Shown here piece by piece: positions 27,198-37,043 of a stretch of 64,000 nucleotides of DNA; position 1 is the first letter of the stretch, and every line of letters begins with the position of its first letter. The notes beneath the pieces are model-generated. The model was not told the DNA's origin and did not search any database. It saw only the letters and a program-made list of their open reading frames with translations. The stretch is taken from the NCBI RefSeq assembly GCF_000376785.1, contig NZ_AQXX01000133.1, positions 1 through 64,000 of the forward strand. The letters run 5' to 3'. This DNA is from Hahella ganghwensis DSM 17046 (GTDB lineage: Bacteria > Pseudomonadota > Gammaproteobacteria > Pseudomonadales > Oleiphilaceae). The translations under genes and the position numbers were made by a program.

Positions 27198-28429
27198 TGC
27201 AAAAACTAGTTCAGTGGATCGATGAGCGTTTGCCGGTCGTCGAAGCCTTCGAAAAACACATGAGCAAATACTATGCTCCGAAGAACTTTAACTTCTGGTA
27301 TTACTTCGGGGTTCTGTCAATGGTGGTTTTGGTAAACCAGCTGTTGACCGGTATTTGGCTGACCATGAGCTACAATCCAAGTGCCGAAGGCGCCTTTGCC
27401 TCAATCGAATATATAATGAGGGACGTTGAGTACGGGTGGTTGTTGCGTTATCTGCATTCAACCGGTGCTTCTGCCTTCTTTGTGGTTGTCTATCTCCACA
27501 TGTTTCGTGGCTTAATGTACGGTTCTTATCAAAAGCCCCGTGAACTGATCTGGATTTTCGGGATGGCAATTTATCTGGTTCTTATGGCGGAAGCCTTTAT
27601 GGGCTATCTCTTGCCTTGGGGACAGATGTCATACTGGGGGGCTCAGGTTATCGTATCCCTGTTTGGTGCTATACCTGTCGTTGGTGAAGATTTGGCGCAG
27701 TGGATTCGTGGTGATTATCTGATTTCCGGTATTACCCTGAACCGATTCTTTGCGTTGCATGTGGTGGCGCTGCCAATTGTTCTGCTTGGCCTTGTGGTGC
27801 TTCATGTACTGGCTCTGCATGAAGTGGGCTCGAACAACCCTGATGGGGTTGATATCAAGAAGAACAAGGATGAAAACGGTATTCCTCGTGATGGTATTCC
27901 ATTCCATCCTTACTATACGGTTCACGATATTGCTGCTGTTGTGGTGTTCCTGTTTGTATTCTGCACGGTTGTCTTCTATTTCCCGGAAATGAACGGTTAC
28001 TTCCTGGAAAAGCCGAATTTTGAACCTGCGAACCCGCTCAAGACGCCAGAGCATATTGCCCCTGTATGGTACTTTACTCCTTTCTATGCGATGTTGAGGG
28101 CGGTAACTATTCCGTTCCTGGGATTGGATGCGAAGTTCTGGGGAGTGGTTGTCATGGGTGGTGCAATCGCGATTCTTTTTGTTCTTCCATGGCTTGATAA
28201 GAGTCCTGTGCGTTCAATGCGCTACAAAGGGTGGTTCAGCAGAATCTGGTTGCTGATATTTGCCGTCTGTTTCGTTATTTTGGGGATTTGCGGTGCACTT
28301 CCGCCAAACGATCAGCCATATTGGTTAGCGCCGGTCTGTACGACTCTGTACTTCGCTTACTTTATTCTGATGCCGTTCTACACCAGGATGGAGAAAACCA
28401 AGCCGGTTCCAGAGAGGGTGACGCACTAA
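27197..28429 (+). CDS. petB: Cytochrome b of the bc1 complex
   Basis: A 410-residue polytopic subunit that carries the two b hemes and the quinol sites. Heme-ligand histidines appear in LRYLHSTGASAFF and in HVVALPIVLLGLVVLHVLAL (quoted as LRYLHSTG and FFALHVVALP), and the Qo-site PEWY equivalent reads APVWYF. The protein has eight membrane segments, and length agrees with proteobacterial cytochrome b. The stop overlaps the petC start (TAATG). Confidence 0.97.
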   Translation: MQKLVQWIDERLPVVEAFEKHMSKYYAPKNFNFWYYFGVLSMVVLVNQLLTGIWLTMSYNPSAEGAFASIEYIMRDVEYGWLLRYLHSTGASAFFVVVYLHMFRGLMYGSYQKPRELIWIFGMAIYLVLMAEAFMGYLLPWGQMSYWGAQVIVSLFGAIPVVGEDLAQWIRGDYLISGITLNRFFALHVVALPIVLLGLVVLHVLALHEVGSNNPDGVDIKKNKDENGIPRDGIPFHPYYTVHDIAAVVVFLFVFCTVVFYFPEMNGYFLEKPNFEPANPLKTPEHIAPVWYFTPFYAMLRAVTIPFLGLDAKFWGVVVMGGAIAILFVLPWLDKSPVRSMRYKGWFSRIWLLIFAVCFVILGICGALPPNDQPYWLAPVCTTLYFAYFILMPFYTRMEKTKPVPERVTH

Positions 28430-29184
28430 TGAAAAGAGTTTTATTCACACTGCTATTGTCCCTGTTTGCTGCTCAAGGTCTGGCTGCGTCGGACAAAGTG
28501 GCTTTGGACCACGTTGACGTTGATATCTATGACAAGGCATCTCTGCAGTCTGGAGCGGCTTTGTTTACGAACTACTGCATGGGGTGTCACTCCATGAAGT
28601 ATGCTCGGTACGAGCGTGTGGCTGATGATATCGGTATTCCTCATGAGCTTTATGTTGATAACCTGATCTTTGGTGATGCGAAGATTGGAGAGCTCATGGA
28701 TATTCCGATGCAGTCAAAGATGGCCGCAGGCTGGTTTGGTGCGCCTCCTCCCGATCTGAGCCTGGTGGCCAGATTGCGTGGCCCTGAATGGTTGTATACC
28801 TATCTGCGTACTTTCTATAAGGATGAGTCTCGTCCTTGGGGGGTGAATAACGCAGTGTTCAAAGATGTGGGGATGCCACACGTGTTGATCGACCTTCAAG
28901 GGTTGTGTGCGGAAAAGCCACACACGGGAGGCAAACCGGGTATTGATCCTATGAGCGGTCAGGAAATTGGTGTGTCAGGATGTCAGTCGTATGCTGTGGA
29001 AGGTAGTATGACCCCGTCCGAATACAACGATGCGATGCGGGATCTGGTAAATTTCCTTGTCTATGTAGGTGAGCCCTCAAAGTTGCAGGCCAACTATATT
29101 GCACCATTTGTACTGATGTTCCTGTTTGTGCTGTTTGTATTTGCCTATTTGCTCAACAGGGAGTATTGGAAAGACGTGCACTAG
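28429..29184 (+). CDS. petC: Cytochrome c1
   Basis: A 251-residue membrane-anchored c-type cytochrome. A signal peptide (residues 1-20, ending GLAA) is followed by the heme-binding site CMGCH (50-54). A distal Met region lies around PSEYNDAMRDLVNFL and a single C-terminal anchor around residues 221-240. Start ATG 28429 overlaps the petB stop; the in-frame region upstream belongs to petB in another frame. Confidence 0.97.
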   Translation: MKRVLFTLLLSLFAAQGLAASDKVALDHVDVDIYDKASLQSGAALFTNYCMGCHSMKYARYERVADDIGIPHELYVDNLIFGDAKIGELMDIPMQSKMAAGWFGAPPPDLSLVARLRGPEWLYTYLRTFYKDESRPWGVNNAVFKDVGMPHVLIDLQGLCAEKPHTGGKPGIDPMSGQEIGVSGCQSYAVEGSMTPSEYNDAMRDLVNFLVYVGEPSKLQANYIAPFVLMFLFVLFVFAYLLNREYWKDVH

Positions 29185-29220
29185 TCTTTCGTGTATAATA
29201 AGTACCCTTTTTAAGACTCG

Positions 29221-29254
29221 CTCCAGCATTGGGACGCCAATGCTGGATTTTTCT
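29221..29254 (+). terminator. Terminator of petABC
   Basis: A perfect 10-bp stem, CCAGCATTGG (29223-29232) with CCAATGCTGG (29237-29246), then ATTTTT. A TATAAT at 29194-29199 lies just before it with no matching -35. Confidence 0.9.
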
Positions 29255-29294
29255 GTTTATAGAGCAGTGTTTAATTTTTGACTGAGGTAGATCT

Positions 29295-29927
29295 ATGGGA
29301 GTCGTGACCAAGCGGTCATCAATGACGTTTTTTTCTGATGCTCAAAGCCACTATAGCCACCGTGTAAGAATCGTGTTGGCGGAGAAAGGTGTGGCAGTTG
29401 AAGTAATTGATGTCGATCCGGATAACAAGCCTGAAGAGATTGCGGATCTTAACCCATATAACTCTCTGCCTACGCTTGTAGATCGTGAGTTGGCTTTATA
29501 TGAGCCGAACATCATGATGGAGTACCTCGACGAGCGTTTTCCTCATCCTCCTCTGTTGCCTGTATATCCGGTGGCCAGGGCGCAAAGCCGTCTGTTGATC
29601 CATCGTATTCAGAGAGATTGGTGCAGCCTGGCGGACGTTATTCTTGAAGGGAAGGAAAGTGCCTCTAAAGTTGAGGCGGCTCGTAAAGAGCTGCGTGAGA
29701 GCTTGATTGCGGCAGCACCGATATTCTCTGAGAAGCCTTATTTCATGAATGAAGAGTTCACTATCGTGGATTGTTGCGTGGCTCCCGTTCTTTGGCGTCT
29801 TCAGGTCATGGGGATTGAATTGCCTGAAAAGCAGGTGAAGCCTCTGTTGAAATACATGGAGCGCCTGTTTAGCCGTGAAAGTTTTAAAGCCAGCTTGTCT
29901 GAGCTTGAACAGGAGATGAATTCCTAA
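29295..29927 (+). CDS. sspA: Stringent starvation protein A
   Basis: A GST-fold, RNA-polymerase-associated protein of 210 residues that remodels transcription under starvation and acid stress. It lacks the glutathione-binding signature of true transferases, as usual: the N-terminal thioredoxin-like domain starts [19 protein letters not shown] and the helical domain contains [22 protein letters not shown]. It lies between its own short leader and sspB, which follows after 5 bases. Confidence 0.95.
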   Translation: MGVVTKRSSMTFFSDAQSHYSHRVRIVLAEKGVAVEVIDVDPDNKPEEIADLNPYNSLPTLVDRELALYEPNIMMEYLDERFPHPPLLPVYPVARAQSRLLIHRIQRDWCSLADVILEGKESASKVEAARKELRESLIAAAPIFSEKPYFMNEEFTIVDCCVAPVLWRLQVMGIELPEKQVKPLLKYMERLFSRESFKASLSELEQEMNS

Positions 29928-29932
29928 TTGTT

Positions 29933-30346
29933 ATGAAGTCTAGTCGCCCCTATTTGCTGCGTGCATTGAATGAATGGATTCTTGACAGTCAACTGACGCC
30001 ATATGTGGTGGTTGATGCATCTCTCCCCTCGGTGGATGTTCCTCGGGATTTTGTCAGTAATGGTCAGATAGTCCTGAACATAAGTCCCCATGCGGTCAGA
30101 GGTCTCTCCATAGATAATGAATATCTGGAGTTCAGCGCGCGGTTTGGTGGTGTTCCTCGGCAGGTGACTGTGCCGATCGTCTCCGTGTTGGCTATTTATG
30201 CAAAGGAGAATGGTCAGGGAATGGTCTTTGGTTCTGAGCCGGGCGGAGCTCCGGATCCTGAAGGCTCATCGCCGGATGGGGAGGCTCAGAAGAAAGAGGC
30301 TCCAAAACCTGGGGGCGGCAAGCCAAGCTTGAAGATTGTGAAATAA
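29933..30346 (+). CDS. sspB: ClpXP protease specificity-enhancing factor
   Basis: SspB delivers ssrA-tagged proteins to ClpXP. 137 residues: the folded dimer domain carries RPYLLRALNEWILDSQLTPYVVVDA and HAVRGLSIDNEYLEFSARFGG (quoted in parts: LNEWILDSQLTPY, FSARFGG). A Gly/Pro/Glu-rich linker follows, then a short basic C-terminal motif (KPSLKIVK) that binds the ClpX zinc domain. It is co-transcribed with sspA. Confidence 0.95.
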   Translation: MKSSRPYLLRALNEWILDSQLTPYVVVDASLPSVDVPRDFVSNGQIVLNISPHAVRGLSIDNEYLEFSARFGGVPRQVTVPIVSVLAIYAKENGQGMVFGSEPGGAPDPEGSSPDGEAQKKEAPKPGGGKPSLKIVK

Positions 30347-30373
30347 AAAAACGGGCTTAATGCCCGTTTTTTT
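30347..30373. terminator. Bidirectional terminator between sspB and diaA
   Basis: ACGGGC and GCCCGT arms with a TTAAT loop, an A run before and seven T after, so it can serve both converging transcripts. Confidence 0.88.
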
Positions 30374-30401
30374 ATGTTTATTTGTGCTTGGTCGGTTCTA
30401 A

Positions 30402-31401
<1,000 letters not shown>

Positions 31402-31405
<4 letters not shown>

Positions 31406-33285
31406 GGTGTAGTCAGAGTCAGCAGGGTCTTTACCTGTCCTTTTTCAAATGTTGCCCATTCAAGTTGCCGACGAATCTGGTTGTGTTCGTTAATGGCAAG
31501 ATTGCCTGTCATACCCTGAAGCTGGCTGCTTGGAAATCTTTCCATCAAGGCCAGTCGAGGAGCTAGGCGATAGGCGTCAATGCCCATAGCGTACAGCCGT
31601 TCATACCGGTTTATGCCAGCCAGATATTTGATTTCGCTCCGAAGAGGGATGGTCTGACTTAGCAGCCAGGGTATCTCTGTAAATCGGACGTTATCCAGAT
31701 CGTGGTCTTTATCCCTTTGCTGAAATCCTGCATAGATTTGAGATGTCGCATACACAGGGATATCTGAAGCGTAGTGGAAGGCTAGCAGGGGCTTTATCTG
31801 TCGTGCAATCGTGGGCGTAGCGATGAGTATGGCGGCGTCAATGTCCTGGCGTCGCCGTGGTTCAAATTCCAGTTTCCCCATCAGGTTTCTGAGTTCATTG
31901 TAGCGCTGGTCGCTGTCTTCTATATCCAATAGCGCTGATATGCCGTTTGAAAGGCTGTCTTCCTGCGTGTACTGATACGTCAGAAGCTGAAATGCCTCAT
32001 TGTTTTGCTCTTTCTCCCTTAGGGCGTCAATCAGCTCCATGGCCCAGGGGGCGTCGGGGTAGATGGCTGCTACCCGGGATTTTTTCATGGCGTCCAGATG
32101 ATTGAGAATCTGTGTGATTTCATCTTCTGCCGCGAGGCCATACTGGAACATTCCGGGGGTTGACATGCCAAAGGTGTCGGCATAGTTCAATGCCAGCACA
32201 GGGGGATTCATCTGCGGAAGCAGTGCCAGCTCCGATACCTGTTCCTTTTGGAGTGGTCCGACGACAAGATCATAGTCCTCGATTTGTAATTGCAGGTAGA
32301 GGTCCAGAATTGAGCTGTGTTGTTCGCTGTCGATGACATTGATTTCTGTGCTGATCGCGCTGACTTCTGCGTCGGCATGGAAAGCCGCAAAGAAGCCGTC
32401 TCTGATTGCCGCTCCGACTTTTTCAAGCGGGCCGGACAGAGGGAGTATTAAGGCAATCTTTTCAGGGCGGGTGTTGGGGAGCTCAATCAGCATTTGAAGT
32501 TCATCGGGCAGATGTTGGGCAGCAGCGTGAGCCGGCCAGTTATCTTTCCATTGGTTCAGGGCTTCCAGCTGCTGGTCAAGGCTGTGCTGGTGGAGGCGAA
32601 TTTGATTGATGAGCTCCAGCCATCCCTGCCAGTCATAGTCCTGCGGCTGTTCCAGGGCTCGGCTCAGCTCCAGAGCCGGGGTGGCGCGCAAGGCGCTCCA
32701 GATGCTGTTGTGGTTTTCCCAGTATTTTTCACCTGTGTAAAGGCCTGCATTAAACGCTCTTAGCCGGGCGGCATCTAAGGGTCGATTGGCCGCCAGCAGG
32801 GCTTCGGCCCGCAAATCAGCTGCTTTCAACTGGGTTTCAAGCGGTGCCGTGGTAAACGCGACAGAGGGGGCTTCTTCAAAATAGGTAATTGCCAGTTCTG
32901 GCTTATTGAGCGTCATGGCAAGACTGCCGGCCAGTAATATGTAGCGCTCATACTGTGCCTGCGAAATCGTGGTGGTGTTGATTGCAGTTACCGTTCGTTC
33001 GGCGTTGCTATAATCTTCGCGCGAAAGATATATCTCCAGGGCATTTAGAAGGTAGTCGGCCCGTTCTGTCGAAATCGCCCGTTGTGCCAGCCATAACTGT
33101 TGTTCGGCTTCATCTTCAGGCATGGCTTCCGAAACTTCCGGACCGGTCTTGATGGTCTCTTTCGAGCCGCAGGCGGATAGGGTAAGTCCCAAGGCTGCGA
33201 TAGCAATCAGAGATAAGTGTCCGGGTTTTCTGATCAGACGATGAATAAAAATAAGCATTGGCGAAGTTAATCGTTTTGACATCAT
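31402..33285 (-). CDS. lpoA: Penicillin-binding protein activator LpoA
   Basis: An outer-membrane lipoprotein that reaches across the periplasm to activate the bifunctional synthase PBP1a. A long N-terminal hydrophobic segment ends in the lipobox LSAC with Cys39. The N-terminal half is TPR-like (AEQQLWLAQRAIS, YSNAERTVTAI), and the C-terminal half is a type I periplasmic-binding fold starting IALILPLSGPLEKVG. 627 residues from ATG 33285 (ATG 33282 is also possible); the frame runs further upstream without support. It is divergent from rsmI, the usual arrangement. Confidence 0.93.
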
Positions 33286-33521
33286 GATTCCACATGTAGA
33301 CTGGGCTGGCCGTTGGCGGCATTCTATCAAAGAGGTGGTGCCGGGCAAAAATGATTCACGGTTTCCCGCTTACAATGTTGTTAGTTTTCGTAACGCAGTT
33401 AGCGATAATGGTGTCCGGTGTTCAAGTTAAAGTCTCGAAATATGCTGTCACCGTTGGGCGGTGGCTGAATTTAGATCAGTCGGATCTATTTGTCGAATTA
33501 CTCCCATAGCAAGGTAAAGAT

Positions 33522-34373
33522 ATGTCCAAACCTGCAAACCCCGGACGGTTGTATGTTGTTGCCACTCCTATTGGAAATCTGGAGGACCTCAGTTCCAGGG
33601 CGCTGGCGACGCTGAAGGAAGTTGATGTGATTGCAGCAGAGGATACACGCCATAGTGCAAGGCTGTGTCGTCATTTTGGTATAGGTACGCCGATGCTGTC
33701 ATTGCACGCATTTAATGAGGCCTCCCGCTCGGAAGGGTTGGTGTCAAGGTTGCTCGACGGGGAGTCAGTGGCTTTGGTGTCCGACGCCGGAACACCGTTG
33801 ATTTCTGATCCTGGTTACCCGCTGGTAAGAGAGGCGCGGGCGCAGGGGGTTCAGGTCATCCCAGTGCCGGGAGCCTGCGCCATGGTGGCAGCCCTGTCGG
33901 TGGCCGGGCTGCCCAGTGACAGATTTGCTTTTGAAGGCTTTTTGCCTGCAAAGGGCAGTGGGCGCCGAAAGCAGCTGGAAAGTCTGAAGAAAGAAACCCG
34001 TACGCTCATTTTTTATGAGTCTCCCCACAGAATTATGGATTTTCTGGAGGATCTATGTGCGATCTTTGAAGATCGGGATGTGGTTCTGGGAAGGGAGATT
34101 ACCAAGACCTTTGAAACTTTTTTAAGCGGGTCAGCGAAAACACTGATTCAGCAATTACAGGAAGACACAGATCAGCAGCGTGGGGAGTTTGTGGTTTTGG
34201 TGGCTGGTGCGGAAGAGTCTGCGGAGTCTGATACTGATATCGACATCGACAGGCTCCTGATCATGCTGCTGAAGGAGTTACCAGTGAAAAAGGCGGCGGC
34301 GATTGTTGCGGAGGTAGCTGGGTTGAGTAAGAACGATTTGTATAAACGCGCGTTGTCTTTAAAAGAGGGCTGA
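33522..34373 (+). CDS. rsmI: 16S rRNA (cytidine(1402)-2'-O)-methyltransferase
   Basis: Methylates the ribose of C1402 in 16S rRNA using SAM, in the decoding centre, together with RsmH encoded further along the window. 283 residues of the tetrapyrrole-methylase fold: GRLYVVATPIGNLEDLS, AAEDTRHSARLC, VALVSDAGTPLISDPGYPLV, PVPGACAMVAALSVAGLP and REITKTFET are all present. AAGG precedes ATG 33522. Confidence 0.97.
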   Translation: MSKPANPGRLYVVATPIGNLEDLSSRALATLKEVDVIAAEDTRHSARLCRHFGIGTPMLSLHAFNEASRSEGLVSRLLDGESVALVSDAGTPLISDPGYPLVREARAQGVQVIPVPGACAMVAALSVAGLPSDRFAFEGFLPAKGSGRRKQLESLKKETRTLIFYESPHRIMDFLEDLCAIFEDRDVVLGREITKTFETFLSGSAKTLIQQLQEDTDQQRGEFVVLVAGAEESAESDTDIDIDRLLIMLLKELPVKKAAAIVAEVAGLSKNDLYKRALSLKEG

Positions 34374-34433
34374 TTTGTCACCGGGTGTCTGGTTTTGGTT
34401 GCATATAAGCGCTGAAGTGGCTAATCTGCGGCC

Positions 34434-34803
34434 GAGTCTGCCAGGCAGCTGCTGTCCAGAGAAATGCCTACGTAGTAGGTGATTCTCTGGAGGGAGGAAA
34501 GTCCGGGCTCCACAGGGCAAAGTGCCAGGTAACGCCTGGGCGGCGCGAGCCGACGGAAAGTGCAACAGAAAATATACCGCCTAAGTGTTTTCGAACACCG
34601 GTAAGGTTGAAATGGTGCGGTAAGAGCGCACCGCATGGCTGGTAACAGTCCATGGCATGGAAAACCCCACTCGGAGCAAGACCAAATAGGGGTCCAACGG
34701 CGTGGCCCACGCTGGACCCGGGTAGGTCGCTTGAGGTGCACGGTGACGTGCATCCCAGATGAATGGCTGTCCACGACAGAACCCGGCTTATCGGCAGACT
34801 CAC
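34434..34803 (+). ncRNA. rnpB: RNase P RNA component, bacterial class A
   Basis: The catalytic RNA that matures tRNA 5' ends. Conserved blocks are GGAGGGAGGAAAGTCCGGGC (near 34492), CACAGGGCA, GCGCGAGCCGACGGAAAGTG, CAACAGAAAATATACCGCC, GGTAAGGTTGAAA(T)GGTGCGGTAAGAGCGCACCG (quoted in part) and the 3' core GACAGAACCCGGCTTATCGG. The 5' and 3' ends pair (GAGTCTGCC with GGCAGACTC). It lies between rsmI and mraZ as in Pseudomonas. End positions are by pairing. Confidence 0.97.
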
Positions 34804-34808
34804 TATAC

Positions 34809-34853
34809 TTTTCCCACTTTGATGGTCGCTTAGGCCGTCAAAGTGGGAAAATT
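34809..34853 (+). terminator. Long hairpin after rnpB
   Basis: A perfect 14-bp stem, TTTTCCCACTTTGA (34809-34822) with TCAAAGTGGGAAAA (34838-34851), with a 15-base loop and only three T after it. It probably ends rnpB transcription and protects the 3' end. The arm contains AAAGTGGGAA, the same core as the MraZ boxes 300 bases downstream. Confidence 0.7.
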
Positions 34854-34964
34854 TCCCCATAAATCTGAATCTCCGCTCACTCTTTTCGGGTGGTGGAAAC
34901 TCCCTGGACTCTCTTCAAAAGCTTCTGTTTATCTGTTTTTTAGATCAAAAAATTCTTAAACGTC

Positions 34965-34989
34965 ACAAATCTATTGAAGATAGATTTGT
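34965..34989. repeat. Perfect 10-bp inverted repeat upstream of mraZ
   Basis: ACAAATCTAT (34965-34974), loop TGAAG, ATAGATTTGT (34980-34989). No T run follows, so it looks more like a protein-binding palindrome than a terminator. The rest of 34854-35104 is AT- and pyrimidine-rich with no gene. Confidence 0.6.
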
Positions 34990-35104
34990 ACCTTTATGAA
35001 AATTAAGCAATTTTGTCTCCTTTCTTTTCTCTCTAACTTCTCTTCATTCGGTAACTCTTTGTCTTTCAAGGGGAAGTGAACTTCATTACCGCTCTTTCAT
35101 TGTC

Positions 35105-35133
35105 TTGAAAAAAACCAATTAGCTTTCTATAGT
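35105..35133 (+). promoter_or_regulatory. mra promoter of the dcw cluster
   Basis: TTGAAA at 35105-35110, 17-base spacer, TATAGT at 35128-35133. Transcription would start near 35140, directly at the first MraZ box, the same layout as the E. coli mra promoter. Confidence 0.8.
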
Positions 35134-35141
35134 GTGCAGAA

Positions 35142-35196
35142 GTGGGAATTTGTGGATATTAGTGCCAGAAAGTGGAAAACAAAGGCGCAAAGTGGC
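35142..35196 (+). promoter_or_regulatory. MraZ operator: GTGG boxes at 10-bp spacing
   Basis: GTGGG (35142), GTGGA (35152), GTGCC (35162), GTGGA (35172) and GTGGC (35192) lie in strict 10-bp register; the position at 35182 is lost. MraZ of E. coli binds tandem TGGG-type repeats with the same period, so these are inferred autoregulatory sites. Confidence 0.8.
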
Positions 35197-35263
35197 AAAA
35201 GGTGTCTTTTGCTCCCCCTCAGATTCCCAGGCAGATACTTCATTGGGAGCCCGGCCGGCACAC

Positions 35264-35713
35264 ATGAGTTATTTTCAGGGTAGTCATTCCATCAATATGG
35301 ATGCGAAAGGTCGCATAGCGATCCCCACGAAAGTTCGTGAGGATCTCCTGGCGCTATGCCAGGGGAATATCGTTGTGACTGCCCACAATGAAGAACCTTG
35401 CCTGTTGATATATCCGGAACCTGCCTGGGAAGAAATTCGTCCGCAAATCGAAGCGCTCCCTAACATGAATAAGGCCGTGCGCAGACTGCAAAGGCTGCTG
35501 CTTGGACATGCGACACCTTTTGAATTGGATTCCGCAGGAAGAGTATTGCTGCCTCCTACCCTGAGGGATCATGCCAAGCTCGAGAAAAAACTCAGGTTGA
35601 TCGGGCAGGGCAAAAAGCTGGAGCTGTGGAGTGAAGAGCTCTGGAATGCCTGGCTGGAAGAGTCTGAAGATGATGGCGACATGCCGGTCGAAATGCAGCA
35701 GTTGGCATTGTGA
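35264..35713 (+). CDS. mraZ: Transcriptional regulator MraZ
   Basis: A 149-residue DNA-binding protein with two SpoVT/AbrB-like domains that represses the dcw cluster. Both family repeats are visible: [16 protein letters not shown] (about 11-26) and [17 protein letters not shown] (about 88-104). The longer open frame from 35132 would run through the operator, so ATG 35264 ([11 protein letters not shown]) is chosen, as in relatives. The stop overlaps rsmH by one base. Confidence 0.96.
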   Translation: MSYFQGSHSINMDAKGRIAIPTKVREDLLALCQGNIVVTAHNEEPCLLIYPEPAWEEIRPQIEALPNMNKAVRRLQRLLLGHATPFELDSAGRVLLPPTLRDHAKLEKKLRLIGQGKKLELWSEELWNAWLEESEDDGDMPVEMQQLAL

Positions 35714-36651
35714 TGACAGATACGTCAGAAAATTTTGCACATGTGACGGTACTACTGAAGGAAGCCGTCGAAGCTCTGGCCATCAAGGAAGGTGGAAAGT
35801 ATGTCGATGGTACTTTCGGCCGGGGTGGACACAGCCGACTGATATTGGAGCACCTTGGTACAGATGGGAAGTTGTTGGGAATCGATAAGGATCCCCGGGC
35901 TCAGCAGAGTGCTGAAGATCTGAAATCAAGGGATAGTCGATTGTTATTTTACCGCGGCAGTTTTGCGGAGATCCGACAGGCTATCGAAGCGCAGGGATGG
36001 GAAAGCGTTGACGGTGTGCTGTTGGACCTGGGGGTTTCATCGCCGCAACTGGATGATGCGAGCAGAGGGTTCAGTTTCAACAAGGAAGGACCTCTGGACA
36101 TGCGGATGGATCCGGAGAGCGGTGAGTCGGCGGCAGATTGGGTAAACCGGGCCCCCGAAGAAGAGATTGCAAGAGTGATCTGGGAGTACGGTGAAGAACG
36201 ATACTCCCGGCGCATGGCAAAAGCGATTGTACGTGAACGAGAGAAGCAGGCGATTGTGACGACCCAGCAGCTTTCTGAAATTGTGGCAGCAGCGCATCCC
36301 CGCTGGGAAAAGGGGAAGCACCCTGCTACGCGCGCATTTCAAGGTATCCGGATTCACATCAATAGTGAACTGGCTGACCTGGAAAAAGGGTTGGAGGATG
36401 CCTATGACAGTCTGGCGCCAGGAGGCCGCTTGGCTGTCATCAGCTTTCATTCGCTGGAAGACCGCAAGGTCAAGCAGTTTATGCGGGATAAAGTCAGAGG
36501 GCCGCAGCTCCCCAAGTGGGTGCCTGTAACCGATGACGGTGTCCCAAAAGCAAAGTTGATAGGAAAGAAGGTGCGGGCTGGCAAGGATGAATTGGCTGTC
36601 AATGTCAGGTCCAGAAGCGCGGTAATGCGGGTAATGGAGAAATGCGCATGA
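35713..36651 (+). CDS. rsmH: 16S rRNA (cytosine(1402)-N4)-methyltransferase
   Basis: Methylates N4 of C1402 in 16S rRNA with SAM, completing the modification whose ribose part is made by RsmI. 312 residues: [29 protein letters not shown] (SAM loop), [35 protein letters not shown] and [12 protein letters not shown] are diagnostic. ATG 35713 overlaps the mraZ stop (TGATG). Confidence 0.97.
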   Translation: MTDTSENFAHVTVLLKEAVEALAIKEGGKYVDGTFGRGGHSRLILEHLGTDGKLLGIDKDPRAQQSAEDLKSRDSRLLFYRGSFAEIRQAIEAQGWESVDGVLLDLGVSSPQLDDASRGFSFNKEGPLDMRMDPESGESAADWVNRAPEEEIARVIWEYGEERYSRRMAKAIVREREKQAIVTTQQLSEIVAAAHPRWEKGKHPATRAFQGIRIHINSELADLEKGLEDAYDSLAPGGRLAVISFHSLEDRKVKQFMRDKVRGPQLPKWVPVTDDGVPKAKLIGKKVRAGKDELAVNVRSRSAVMRVMEKCA

Positions 36652-37043
36652 TTTTGATTAGAAATGCTGGGCAGGCAACTCCGATGGTTCGCCGTAGCTC
36701 GTCCGCAAAAACAGTATCTGTCTGGCCGTCGTTGATGGAGTGGTGGAAGGAAACCTGCTACCTGATGGCTGGATTTATCAAGGGGAGAACCATTGTGACA
36801 GTGGGTTTAATGTTAGCCCTTGTGGTTTCAGGGATTGCCGCAGCTTATGCGGTTCATCTTAACCGTCAGTTGTTTATCGAATTGCAGGGGCTGCAGCAGC
36901 AGAAGGACCGCTATGAGCGGGAGTGGACGCAATTATTGTTAGAAGAGAGCGCCTGGAGTGCGCATAGCCGAGTGGAACAGATTGCCAGTAAACAGTTTGG
37001 AATGTCTGTGCCGCGAACAGGTCAGGTCGAAATCGTGAGATGA
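36648..37043 (+). CDS. ftsL: Cell division protein FtsL
   Basis: A bitopic inner-membrane protein of the divisome that joins FtsB and FtsQ. 131 residues from ATG 36648: a basic cytoplasmic head, one membrane span (about [20 protein letters not shown], cited as [16 protein letters not shown]), then a periplasmic coiled coil ([19 protein letters not shown]). ATG 36642 is possible, but GGAGA sits at the right distance from 36648. It overlaps rsmH and ftsI by 4 bases each. Confidence 0.92.
   Translation: MILIRNAGQATPMVRRSSSAKTVSVWPSLMEWWKETCYLMAGFIKGRTIVTVGLMLALVVSGIAAAYAVHLNRQLFIELQGLQQQKDRYEREWTQLLLEESAWSAHSRVEQIASKQFGMSVPRTGQVEIVR

Noticed and set aside
30347-30401. BON-domain lipoprotein gene expected beside diaA
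   Set aside because: The gap between sspB and diaA is only 55 bases and is filled by the terminator, so that gene is absent from this locus.
34421-34862. Several open frames over the RNase P RNA gene
   Set aside because: The sequence is accounted for by rnpB; the frames are by-products of structured RNA.
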